63,905 nt of DNA from Rhizophlyctis rosea (lineage: Eukaryota > Chytridiomycota > Chytridiomycetes > Rhizophlyctidales > Rhizophlyctidaceae), in assembly GCA_027596075.1 (NCBI GenBank), contig JADGJC010000210.1:7556-71460 (forward strand). The letters are read 5' to 3'. Below the pieces are notes generated by a model. It was not told the DNA's origin, did no database searches, and saw nothing but the letters and a program-made list of their open reading frames with translations. Of this stretch, positions 1 to 11,972 are shown piece by piece (positions within the stretch are counted from its first letter, which is position 1; each line of letters begins with the position of its first letter). The translations under genes and the position numbers were made by a program.

Positions 1-2767
1 TATTTTTCCCTGTTTGGCCCTGGTGTTAATTTCACCTCTTAAATTTTACTCCCCCCCCCCCCCCCCCCCCGCGCGTTGCGCGGGATGGTGAATTGCGATT
101 GCTTACAACCGCAAAAAGAACACATGGCAAAAAGCGATGTATGGATTATGGCGCTCCTTCCCGTCTACCAAATTAGCAACAAGACTTCAGCATGCAACAG
201 ATAGGAGTCACCAAAAACCAGATGCAAGAGATTCTGTAGCACATATTCATGTGAGCCGAAACGCTGAGGTTGGTATCTGCTGTCATCAAATTTTGCAAGA
301 TGTCACCTACCGACATCACAAACGTACAACACACAGCTCCTCACAGGATGGGATTTGAATTCAAAGGAATAAGGGTTGCACGCTTGACATGGAAGAAAAA
401 AGTATCTATTTTCAGTGCCAATGCAGGAGCTCCAGGCTAACTGATGCCTACTCAGAACGTTTTATCCAGCCGGACTTGTGGCGACTGGGATTGGGAGTTT
501 GTCAAAATTGAGAGGGAGCACGCTTGCGTCGCAATTGCGGTAATTGCATGCATGGTGGAATGAACAAGGTTGCAGTCGGGTTCAATAAGCAAAACATAAC
601 TCAAGCTTGCGAGTGCATAACTCGATATGCCTGTTCATAATCCCAATTCGCGAATTAACAGAGCACCAATTTTCGAAACTACACCATGCTATGACCGAGC
701 ATCATTTCGACATCTAACAGATTCTGGATGAGACACCTGGCAAATGTTTAAGTAGCGATTCCGGACATGGAACTCAAAACACCGGTTACGTTCTGTCATA
801 GACTCGCGACGACCGGTTTTCCAACAATGAGCATCGAGATTGAGGAGGCATGCATGACTCAATTACCGTGTCGTCAAAAAGAGAACGTTTCCGAAAGTCT
901 TATTCCATTGATTGATGGTCCGGAACATTCAATCGATCTGGAACTCTCTGCAAACATAACTCGGAAGGAATCGCTAAATATGAATCCCAGACAATTCCAT
1001 CTGGAAAGTGCTCCCTCACGTCGACCCTGCGTCAGGGTCCTTATAGGCGAGTCGTCATGGGCGGATTCGCCATACAGCCGTGGGGGTGATCATGGAGTTC
1101 ATGGGATGCGGGGTCGGTTTCGGCAAGTTGGCGTGCAGACTACGCAGTGCCGGATGTTGGTTGATGTGCCCAGCCTGCGGCAATTTTGTCCCAGCTGCTG
1201 GCCAGCACTCGGTTGGGTCGTCAGCAGCCCCTGCAGGCGTATCTAAGCGCAAGATCTACTTGCGTGGGAACAAGGGTACGAGTGGCAACTGCCATGACAC
1301 CTACGAATGTGCGCAAGATGTGGGATGCTCAGGTTCAAAGTAGACAAAAGCAACGGCAACCTGAACCAAAAGCAATGCTTCCATTATCTCATTGAGGCGG
1401 TCAAGCTTTGCATACCTAGTTCACACCCTTGCTCAGACGCTTGCACTGGATCAATTAAGAGGATCGGTATTGCCCGTGATCACCAACATAGATCTGAGTT
1501 GATTTGATCACATGCTCACGGGCAGAGCATGTACTCAAGGTGTATTCGGTCGGGAAATTCCACAAGTAAGCGAACCAGGCACCAAAAACGAACAGCATCA
1601 ACATACCCGAATGTTTGGTTGGCCAGGAGTCAAGGCCACTGACTGGAGAAGCGACCAGTTTGCGAATATTGTTCACTTCCCTATACGAACCTTCTCCCAC
1701 TCCGCGGAAGGCAGCGAGGATAGGAAGTGTTAATTAGCGTTTTGCGGGTGGGTCTGCCATGGCCTCATCATTGGACGTCTTGAGTGATCGAACAACTGAA
1801 CAAGCAGCGGGTTCGAACCTTCAAATGTGGCATTGGTGAAATTTATCTGATCCACACATTTGGCGAGGTTGCGAGGAATGTTTTTTTGGATTTCAGATGA
1901 TGCGTTGATATGACAATGGTTCATGAGCAAGCGAGGTTGTGGAGAGAAGTCTTCTCAAGTTCCACCCATTAAGTTGTCTGCTCGACGCGACCATCATCCC
2001 ATGACAAATGAGAGAAACTCTGCAGTGTTCGTCTGTTCCCTCATTTTTTTTTTTCGACTGGTCGTTGGTCACACTTCTCCATACCATTGAGTCACCTTCC
2101 GCATCGGCAACCTTGAAGGTCCGGGCGGCGTGCTACCCTTGCGTTCAGTGTGTCAGACAATGTTTCTGCCAGTAACATGACGCAGCGATCTTGTGCACAT
2201 TGTGCGTCTACCTCCATCAATTAATTTGCTCAGTGGTGTCAATCCGCAGTTGCATGCATCTCCTCCTTCTCCTCCGAAAAATTCATTTTTGACCTTCCAC
2301 TGCATAAATCCTTTCGTAATCATCCAAGAAGACATGGGCGTCCAAGTGCTTTTGTCTGCTACCACAGCCGATTAGACATGCTTCTTGAAGCTCATAAGAT
2401 TGTGCAATGCCCTCGAGGCGGCTCGGATGCTGAGTTATGTTTCTTCCTCATATCTCAACCATATACTTGTGCAAAGGTTGGTTTTACCCCAGGTGGACAC
2501 ATGCTCCGCAATGTTCAAGTTGCCATTTCGCTCCAGACTTGCTTTCGGTCGGGAAGTTCGCCGGCTGGAGATATGGTCAACAAGTGGGCACATGGTCAAC
2601 AAGAGTCTCACTGTCTGTTTCATTTTCAAGTTCTGCTCCATGAAACACCGGGAAATCGTCCTGTCTCGCTTGAAAAGCCTCAACGCCGAGACATCATATA
2701 TATTGATCATGACCGTCTTAGGTGCAAATCGGTGGGAGTGCTACTTACACCCCCGATACCGCATACG
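1..2767. other. Gene-free left edge
   Basis: I see no convincing gene here. Open frames on both strands are short, overlap each other and have no recognisable domain. The stretch opens with a run of about 20 C at 51-70 running into a short GC palindrome (68-84), which may mark a hard-to-assemble site. The rest is mixed-composition DNA with scattered T runs, such as the one near 2045. It could hold the far 3' flank of the minus-strand gene that ends at 2768. Confidence 0.6.
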
Positions 2768-5700
2768 TTACACGGTTCTGTCAGAATGCTTCTGCGCAAC
2801 ATGGACTTGGACTGAAGTCATCTCACTCCTGTCTTCCCCAAATGATCTATCCTCGTTCCTGGTAACCTCTTCAACCGTCGCCAACAGCAACGCATCCCGA
2901 ACCTTCAACCCAATACTACTCAGAACTTCACCCGCCAAGCCATACCCCCACGCACTCTGCAACAGTATCAGCCGTCCGCCAAAGAACGTGCCCGCCGGAT
3001 CCTTTCCAAATACATAGCCGCAGCTGCCCCCGTCTTCCGGTTGGAGCGCAACGAAAACACATAGATCCAAGAACTCTTGGGGAGCATCCTTCACTGCCTG
3101 ATACACTTTTCCGCGCGATTCCGGGGTGATGAAGTACACGCGGATGGTTACGGGAGCTTGTGGATTTAGTAGCTTGAGGTAGTCCAGGAAGAGACGTAGG
3201 TTGTCTGCTTCAAGAGGTCGAGGATCCGTCTCGGTTCCGGCCAAGACATCAATGTGTAAGTCTAAACGACCCAGTTGAGGTGGTGCCGTCTGTCGAAGGA
3301 AACGCGCGAGCAGTCCATTGGACCTCACTCTTCCACGGATATTCTTAGAAGCCAAGATGAGGCGAAGTGATTCGGGAGTTTTGTAAAGATTGTCAAAAAC
3401 TGTAAAGAAAGGAAGTATCAATGATTCTGAAATAACCCACAGGCCCAATGTTCATTCTCATCAGCAAAGCACCTACGTTTCCCAATATCAAAACACGCCA
3501 CGATAAAGACAGCAACAATGGCCAAATACATAAAAAATTGCTGTAGCAAGGTTCCGTCTCGATCGGCTGGATCAAAGAAATCAGGAATGTCATTCCCTGT
3601 GGATGGAGTCATACAAAACACTAACTTGTGACGTATTCCCTCAAGTAGCCCAGTGCCTCGCTTCGGATTTTTAGTACCTCCTTCCAGTGCGCGATACTGA
3701 GGGTACGTGTCAGCCTCGTCACGTCCTGGTCAACGTCCCATTTAGGAGGCAGGGTACTGGCATTTTGCACGACCGTATCGAAAGCGGGTGTGAGAGCAGT
3801 AACTACCGGGGCAGTGTCGGAGTTAGCTGCTTGAATGACAAACTACAGACTCTGCTCAAATGTGAGGAAACTCACCATTCCCATCCCCAAACACAGGAAT
3901 CATCGAAAAATTCGCCTCGGGTGTCGCAGTGTAATCCACAATCACGTCTCGACAAATGCCTCGCGCATACCAGACGAGATCGGCCAATAGGAAGTCTAAT
4001 GTTGACTGTGTGGCCGATGCATACTGGAGGACTATCTCGCCGTTGGTGGGATCGGTGACGTTTTTGGGTCTTTGCCAACCAGCGAATTGTAGCGTGTCAC
4101 CGCATTTGCCCCAGCACATGACGGTATCAAGTCCGTTCTGACCGGCCCAGGTTCCGAGTCGGATGCAATCAATCTGGGAGGGAGGGTGAGTAAACGTCAT
4201 TTGCGAAGAGATAGAAACTTTGACGAACCAAGGATAGGACAAAGAGGAACAGGAAGAGTAGGAATTGTCTGTGTGTTTTAAATTGCCCGCCAATCAGAAC
4301 TCGCCACTTCACGCGATTCTGCAAACAATCACAACAGTAGTGCAACACTCACCCGGGGAAAGCCGAAGCTCTATTTCCAGTCTTTTTGAAATCCCCATTT
4401 ACAAAGTATGGGCCAAGCACCACGGGACATTTCTTCTTTTTGATGCGTTGTCCTAACAACCCCCATAAGTTCCAAGTACGCAGCCCGGGTTGTTTCGTGA
4501 ACGGCGCTTGCGCAGGTGGATGGGCCACATGCTTCTTCCACCTGACATTGCCGAATACATGAGGTTAGATCGGCTAAACAACTCCCAAACAGTATGGAAA
4601 ACTGGAAGTTAGACTACCCACCATGACAGATCCTTATCAGTGCACTGCTCCAACTTCTCAGTAATGGTGTGACAAAGCTCTTCGAACGTGGACGTCACAG
4701 CTCCCACTTTGTTGCGTAGAACTTGGGCGGCAGCCTCGACGTTACGGGCCTCCGGTTGCACCAAGTGAAGAATGATTTTGCTTGGGTCATCCTCAAGTGC
4801 CGAAAGGATTTCCTTGCAACATGCTGGCGAAGCAAGGTAGCGCTGTGCAAAAGGCAAAGGATAGATCAATCAATGGTTAATGGCATGGCATTGTGTAGCT
4901 GCGAGAATGCTTTTTGGGGACTACCTCCGTCATGAAAATGACAACATGTCGAACTTGCGCTGCCATTCTGCTTGTGACTGCACCGACGTCGTCTGTGGCT
5001 ACCAGCTAAGGTCCATAGTGGGTATAGTGTATACAAGACTACTGGGTACACGACAACGGCGATACCTTCAATGCGTCAATCCACACTCCAACACGATTCA
5101 TGGCCAGCGCCCTCGCAAGCGTTCTGACGTCCTCCTGAATTCCAGACGGGTCCGTGTCGTTCCATGTGTCTGCATTGCACAGTTAGTCATGGACATTCAC
5201 TCGTCAAGCCACCACTATTGGATGCTTACAACTCAACATGAACTCCTCCACATCCGGAGCCCCAAGCGTCCGACAGTATTGCAACAAACCCAATTTTTTG
5301 GGCACATTGGCATTGGTGTGCCACATGAGGAAAGTTACTCCGGCGAGACCCGCGATCCAAAAGTATCCCGCCGGGAAGGTCATCTGTGGGGCGTTTGTTT
5401 GCTGGAAAACGATTCAGATATACTAGATTCGAGGAGTAGAAACTGGGACAAATGATGTCTACCGAAGAACCTAGAAACCAATGGAAGGTCGGCCATTCTT
5501 GTATGATGCCGAAGCCGATGAAGATCAGGGCGGCAAAGAAAAGGGCTATCAATTGGACCATAATCTGAAGGTTCAAGGCAGGCCGTTGATGAGAACCTCA
5601 GATCAAGCGAGTATCATCATCTGCCGGAAGTGCGACATTACCTTAAAGGATGTTACACCGTTAACGATTGCAAGTTGCTTGTCGTTGGGAATGGATGCAT

Positions 5701-6059
5701 GGGCCGCCGATTCACCGGTCCCGGTGACCGCACGTTTGTCTCTTCTCTCCCCATTGCCACGGACCAACAATGTGGAACCGAGATGGAGGGTACCGAAGAA
5801 CCGACCCCCTAAAACCCTCCAGTGCGCAAATATGACGCGTCCCAACTGTTGCAAACATCATGTGAGCCACGGTCATTGAGACATACAGTCTACACAGAAC
5901 ACCTACACTCCGCAGCCGTGGAGCCCAAGTTTGGTTGGGCGGATCGTTTCTGACAGCGGGAGGGGATGTACGACGCTCTTCGAGTAGTTTCGCGAACGTC
6001 GGTGATATCTCACAGAGTCTCGCGTACATGTTCGGATCATCGTAAAGTTGGGTCGTCAT
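2768..6059 (-). CDS. Multi-exon membrane protein with a TIR-like domain
   Basis: Predicted membrane protein of roughly 800 residues on the complement, with about 12 exons. Exons I can set: 6059-5907, 5845-5642, 5564-5463, 5383-5230, 5169-5066, 5005-4925, 4842-4622, 4541-4353, one ending near 3876, 3829 or 3826-3626, 3596-3477 and 3399-2768. The junction between the 4541-4353 exon and the next is not resolved. Exon 3 encodes a hydrophobic segment (MVQLIALFFAALIFIGFGII) and exon 4 a second (YFWIAGLAGVTFLMWH). Exons 4-7 then encode a TIR-like domain: FMLSYTWND as the first strand, an Ala-rich helix, GVWIDALK, VVIFMTE, then SPACCKEIL. The Glu of the last motif sits where TIR NADases carry their catalytic Glu. 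A third membrane segment (FMYLAIVAVFIVACFD) lies near 3510-3560, followed by a soluble C-terminal part of about 210 residues that I do not recognise. TIR domains act in NAD cleavage or self-association; which applies here is inference. Confidence 0.75.
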
Positions 6060-8581
6060 GGTGGATGAGGCGAGAAGCGGGCGGGTTCGCAGTTTGAAGA
6101 ATGGGACTGACGTTCAACCCCGTCAATTTATGCGTCGTACTGCGCTTTGTTCGCTCAGCGGCCCCACCAAGCTCTCAATACTAATAGCGGGAGAACACCC
6201 GATGTTGAGGCAGTCACAGCGCTTGAAAGAGGGGGAGGAGACATGTGGGTGCTAAATACTCTTTTTTTTGACGGTCACTGTTTGTGGGGAAGAAACTGGG
6301 CCCTCCGGTCCGGACATTCCGGTAGCACAAAGGAGTTGAACAACTTGAACACAACAAGAATGGAACGCCGCGTGGAGGAAGAGGGAGCGCAGAGGCTTAG
6401 AAGCGGAGTCTCCATTAGGGAGTAATTAGATCCAATTGTGACAGCATCGTGGCGGTTGTGGACTCCTGGTCCCACTCGGGTATCCTCCACTTCATATCAA
6501 CATACGCGCGGCCGGAGGTGATGCATCCTTCCGTTGCGCCTCTGCGAGCCGGAGACTCGAGAGCCTCGAAGAAGCAAACTCGCAATTCGAAAACGAAATT
6601 GAAAACACATAATTACATAATCCGGGCCAGCACCGCCTCTCCTCATGCCAAGGCAGTGACGGCCACAGGGCCCGTTTGATGTCCGATGCAGCTCCTGGCT
6701 ATACTTCGAGGATGAGCATGCAAAATGCAGTCATGGGGGATCTTCTATGGCCAACATTCGGTGACTCTTTCGTTTCGTCATCCAAATGCTCTATCTTTAA
6801 ATGCATCCGCATTCATACAGTTCAAACCAGCAAGTTGCAAAAGCTCCGAGTCGGTGTATTGTGGGAGTCTTGAAAAGGTCAACTGCATTTTTCACTTTCA
6901 GCATTCCTCCTTCCGGGCATTCAACAAAAAACGAAAAGAAGGTCAACGCAGACGTTGCTCATGGGAAAATACTTGATCGCTCCCGCCTTGACGGTGTGTC
7001 CCTTGTAGCTCACACAGCCCAAACTCACTCGCCGCCGTTCACCAGACCAGTCGATGTCACAACTCGAAGCTTGAACTGCACATGATCAGTTTGTGATTCC
7101 CACCAGGGGCCGACTACATTCATAAAGAAATTCGCGCTTGCATGCTTGCGCATTCTTACGTTCAAATCCAGCGCCTCATCGACCGATGAGCTGCGACCAG
7201 ATTAGTGGCGCGACAGAGTTCTCAGGGTTCTCCATTCGTCGAGCTAAAAATCAGACTTACTTCAGCTACATCTTGATGACTTTGCTGCAATGGGCAAGTT
7301 GCACCCGATGATGTGGATTTGAGGTCATGACTGAATATTTTTTTGCCTTCAAGGTGTTCGTACTTTGAAAACCTAGCAGATTGCCCCGAATCAAACAACA
7401 ACCGTTCGGCATTGGATACTATCCATGCCGTCGTCTCACGTGTTCTATTAGCAATCATCTCCGCTCCCTCAGTTCCCTCAGAGTGGTACTACAGCGCTTC
7501 TTTCATGGATGCCGACATACATCGTAAGCTTATTTCCCGCACGCGGTGTCGTAACGCTCGCAAAGCGTCGTTCTGCCAACGTTTATTAATGGGAATCTCA
7601 GACAAATTCACATCCCGAAACCTTCGTGGCGCCTTCGCAGGAGTAGTGGAATGATACAATTGAGGGTTGCGCGGCGCGGTGCAAAGCGGCAGAAACGTTG
7701 CCCGGCTTCCTGAGGTTGCGATTGAAATGTTTGTTTCTTTTCTTCGAAGTCGCTTGACATTACGTCGAACCTTCAGGGCAGACATCGACAGTTACAGCCC
7801 TAAAGAAGTCGTCCCAGCCCCTGGCGTAATACAACATATCAAATTGAAATGCGTCGAGGGTGAATATGTACACCCTATTGAACAAAATAACGACGGTAGG
7901 CTTCTGAACCCGATACATGGCGAAAGACTAAAATGCAAGTATTGCGGACCGCTTACGGGTTGAAAATGGCCTGAAGTGTTGAGAAGGAGTATGCGCCAGT
8001 TGATGCTTCAGAAGATTGGTGTCTGGGATACATTCGAGGTAGTAAAGATTAGCCCGGATGAAATTACGCTAACCAGGGGATAGTTGGCCTTGACAGGACC
8101 AGCGTATGATTCAAGTGAAATAGGGGATGCCTCTCTTGTTTGGAGGGACGAACAGTCTGTGTCGGAGTGTTCAATGCTATGCTGAATGGTTTTTTTTTGA
8201 CAAATTCTCTTTGATCGTATTCACCTGGGATCAAGCCTCACTCAGGCTGGGGACGGATCATTTGGCTGGGATTTTTCTTGGATCAAACGGCTGTCACAAC
8301 ATCGATCGAACTGCCCTATGCAGGGAAAATGCTTGATAACCCTACTTTGTCCTCCCTAACGGATTCATTTTGGCCTATAAGGGACGCTTTGACAGAAGTG
8401 GCGTAGTGTATGGAGACGGCTTTGGTAGAAGTGTTTTTCGTGTATGGAGGCTTTGAAAGCTCAAATCACCAGCCGAGCACACACCTCGACAGGAAAGATT
8501 CTCCTTCTTCTCTCTCTAAATCTTATTTTTGCATCGTGAAGTGCACCATTGAATGAGTTGATTGGATTCTTAGCCGCGCCG

Positions 8582-8642
8582 ATGAAGAGGCGCTTGACTC
8601 GGCACCAAGTCGCAGAGGGGTGCGAGTCAAGCGCCTCTTCAT
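8582..8642. repeat. Near-perfect inverted repeat (foldback hairpin)
   Basis: Left arm 8582-8606 and right arm 8619-8642 are reverse complements apart from one extra G in the left arm. They would form a stem of about 24 base pairs closed by a 12-base loop (8607-8618). The core of the arm reads GAAGAGGCGCTTGACTCG. No gene surrounds it. It could be a remnant of a foldback or miniature transposable element, or a transcribed hairpin; the sequence alone does not decide. Confidence 0.85.
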
Positions 8643-10502
8643 ACCACTGGCCGCGATCTTTTGGGTTTCTACCGCAAGCGTTTTCCAGCAAGATGAGACA
8701 TTTATAGAATCAAGTTAGCAGAACGGTCGTGTGAGCGTGCTGAGAATTGGAATCCATCTGAAAGCCCGTGCAAGTCTCCGTCCTCACAGGAGGTCCACAC
8801 TCAATGCGGTGGGACCTGGCAGCTTGATGAGCGTTTACCAAAACGTCTCTTTTACGCAGAATCAAGTTTTCACCACGTGGAGCACAAAACCCATGTACAG
8901 TACGGACGCTCAGCACACCTGTACGAATTCAAAAAGGTGTTTGCAAAGCGTTTTTGCCACATGTGGATGGGAAGTGCGCATCAAGCGCAACACTTGTTGT
9001 TGAATGACAGGATCTCTCCCGCTCAGAGCAATTTCGATCACGGTTGAGGTCTACATAAGACAGCCGCGCATTGTCGGCCCTTTTTTTGTCGCGCCATTGA
9101 ATGGATCAGCTGGGGAGCAGATGGAGTTTTCCGAGTCTGACAGATTATCGTTGTTCAATCATATGAAGGGGACCGACACACTTGATCAGTTGCGACAGAT
9201 CTTCCCGTCTGATTCGTGAGAGAGATCGATCTTGCTCTGGTTGTGAGGGAATTCATTTTTGTTGTCGAAAAGGAAGTGGAACGGAGGAAGGTCGATGATG
9301 GTAGACGCATTGCGACTATTGCGCACACAGCATGAGGACCTAAAGGTATCTTGCCATCGTCTTCACCTGTGAATGGAATCTGTGTAGCGTTTGGGATGTA
9401 CTGCAGACCGATATCTCGGAACCGGGAATCCAAATGCGCCTGAAGACAGTGTGTTGCGAATGGCGCTGTTCTCTTATGCGCTGTTCACTTGGTTGACAAG
9501 ACTGTTTCCTCACATTTTACTCATTCCTCCGCTTAATCGCCTGATGACCACATTGGGAGCGGATGGACATCTTCGAAGCCTGGCCTGTGTCCCTTTTTGC
9601 GAATCACGGGCAGTCGTTTCCGTGATTTTGGCTCCAAAGCTTGAGAGTTTGTATGCATCTGCTGTGAACTGAGACGATGTGTCGCATTTAAAAAAGAATG
9701 GGTGGGGTTGACCTATGCGCACCCAGCTGACAATTATTACAGGCAGGAGGTTTCAGGGGGTGGATAATGAACCAACATCGGTCTTTGCTGTTCCGAGGTT
9801 TGGCGGTAGTGCGTTCTTCTTGGTCCCGGATGTACTTGAATTCTGCAGCTGCATGAAAAATGACGTCAGCTCAGTCAGCCAGAGACCACCCTGCAAAAAT
9901 GCTCGGAAGGTGGACGTTGTGGGATTCGTCCCCACATAGCTTCAGGTTCTTCAGGTACGCATCGTCAACCTTTTTTGGAGACCTGCATATAACGTTCCGT
10001 ACTTCCCAGGCTAAGCCAGCCCAGCAAACGGCACATTGCTCTCAGATGTGTTCCATGTCCGGCATCATCATTCGACCCTACTTCACTCGACCAGCGGAGC
10101 TTCCTGTCTATCTGTGCTCCACAAGGAACCTTTGGAACGAATGCCTGTTACAATTCTTCAACGCACGTGCGGCAGGAATGTATATGCGAGCAGATCCAAT
10201 ATTTACAACCCCACAAAGGGTAGCGTTAAGCACACCTGACTTTTTCCATGAAACTACCACGGTCAATGCTCAAGTAAAAAAGTCAAAGAGGCCGGTGCAC
10301 AGGACAGGTTTTCAGGACCCCCAATGAAAGTGGTGCAAGTGACAACTGGTAGTGCCTAATCTCCCGACCGTACATTACAACCTTAACTCAGGACAGAACT
10401 GTCCTTGATACTCACCTATTCCAATATCTTTACCTTGCACATTTGTGCATCATATGTACCAGACTCAACCGAGCCTGCATCCCGAATTATGTGGAATAAC
10501 AG

Positions 10503-10820
10503 ATGGGTAAGGTGGTGTTTGCTCTGAATGTTTTGGACAGTCATTGGGGAAAAAAAGTGGGGATCCAGCTACCAAATCGAGCCGCGCGCACAGGCATTTT
10601 GGAATGTATCAAGGCTCAAGGTACACTCATAACAATGCCGACCGGCTTGGAGCGACGAGATGCGAAACCAGCTGTGGAACAAAAGGGACTGAATATCGCC
10701 GAAGTCGCCAAGTTCATCCTACGAGCTTTGGACCATCCGTTCCCATTGGCGGCTTGCGACACCAGGGGCCAATTGATGGAAGTAGCAGATGCGGAAAACT
10801 TGAATGGGCGAAATGGGTGA
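10503..10820 (+). CDS. Possible small hypothetical protein, 105 aa
   Basis: An ATG-started open frame of 105 residues with a balanced composition (mixed charged, aliphatic and Ala residues), unlike the Ser/Arg-rich shadow frames nearby. It has no signal peptide, membrane segment or motif I recognise. The opposite strand is also open over much of it, so coding is doubtful. There is no clear intron or neighbouring exon to support a larger gene. Confidence 0.2.
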   Translation: MGKVVFALNVLDSHWGKKVGIQLPNRAARTGILECIKAQGTLITMPTGLERRDAKPAVEQKGLNIAEVAKFILRALDHPFPLAACDTRGQLMEVADAENLNGRNG

Positions 10821-11972
10821 CGTGTAGGTCCGGTCGGAAAACCTTCGGTATGCGGGGTGTTAGACAGTTCCATGAGAAGGATCAAATAACGCAAAAAGGG
10901 GCACTTACGGTGATGAAGTGTGACGCTGCAGTTGGAGACTTCTCCGTGTCGTTGGGCTTGAACCTCCGGGTCCACATCCCTCTGCACTTCATTCTGATTT
11001 GTAGAAGGGCACGCGCTATATCCGGTCTCGCTTATGTGGACGGCCGCAGGCTGTATACATTGATTCACAGGAAAAAAGATGGGATAGATTTACATGCAAA
11101 GCATCTGTCTGGAAAAGGTTCGATGGATCTTACAAGGGGGTTATCGCTCGTGCGTGTACCCGGTCACGGCAAGCAGGTCATGAGAAGTGCGCATTAGGGG
11201 AAGGCGAATATGGAAGAGAAAAAAGGATGAGCGTCTTGATCTCCGCATATGCTGACGTTTGATGTATAAGTGATATGACTGCCAGCATCAAGCCGGGACT
11301 CCTTATACATCAGTAGATGTGGAACGTCACACGAGGTTGTGGAGGGGCTCAATCCAATTGATTTTTTTGAAAAGCAGACGCGTGTCACTAGGCTGTAGCA
11401 CTTCTTTCCAATCATGCCACAGCTCAGTAGTACCGAAGTGGTTGATCTTTGCATGTTGCACAGGGACTCTAAATAGAAGGTCACGGTCAGGAAAAACCAG
11501 GTCGTTTGCGAAGCGCTTGGGGCAAGGGGAGGGTAGGTAGGGTATGGACTTGCCATGGACCCTACGGACCCCTCTGAGACCCGCGCGCATACTGTTTCTG
11601 ATTCAGTATGAGTCACACCCGCTGCGCTCCTTGTCAAGACTTGGTCACCACTCCACACTGACTTTTGATTTTGATGGACCTGCTTTCCCTCCTGTCCATT
11701 ACACCCAGGCATAGTGCTTATACTGCCATATATGGTGGTAGACATATACTTGCCGGCTTAGCATACGGTCGGTTGGATAGGCGCTGTCACTATAACCCAC
11801 ACAGCACTGGCTTGTAAGTGCACTGGTCTGAAAACCCCCTTCTCTGAAACTGGCCAGATGGCCAAGGTCATGACTGTGACCGTGTCGTCCACGCTGCAAA
11901 CTTCATAGGCAGTGTAACCTCCCCGACGCCCTCTACCCCGCCTTCTATCTTTCCCTTCCCTCCGCGTTCACA

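Larger units (their letters stand above)
6060..11972. other. Gene-poor interval of about 5.9 kb
   Basis: No gene can be supported. Short frames occur at 7343-7654 (+), 7667-7963 (+), 8461-8691 (-) and 10616-11068 (-), but none has a recognisable domain and opposite-strand frames are equally open. The best candidate, 10503-10820 (+), is listed separately. A strong inverted repeat lies at 8582-8642. Just before the kinase start at 11973 the DNA turns C/T-rich (about 11920-11970), as expected of a fungal promoter and leader. Confidence 0.55.

Noticed and set aside
767..1246. 159-residue open frame on the plus strand
   Set aside because: Composition is uneven, overlapping frames on both strands are as open, and no domain or splice context supports it.
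1824..1845. Repeat link between about 1830 and 45690 (GTGGCATTGGTGAA)
   Set aside because: Only about 14-17 bases match, too short to call a repeat.
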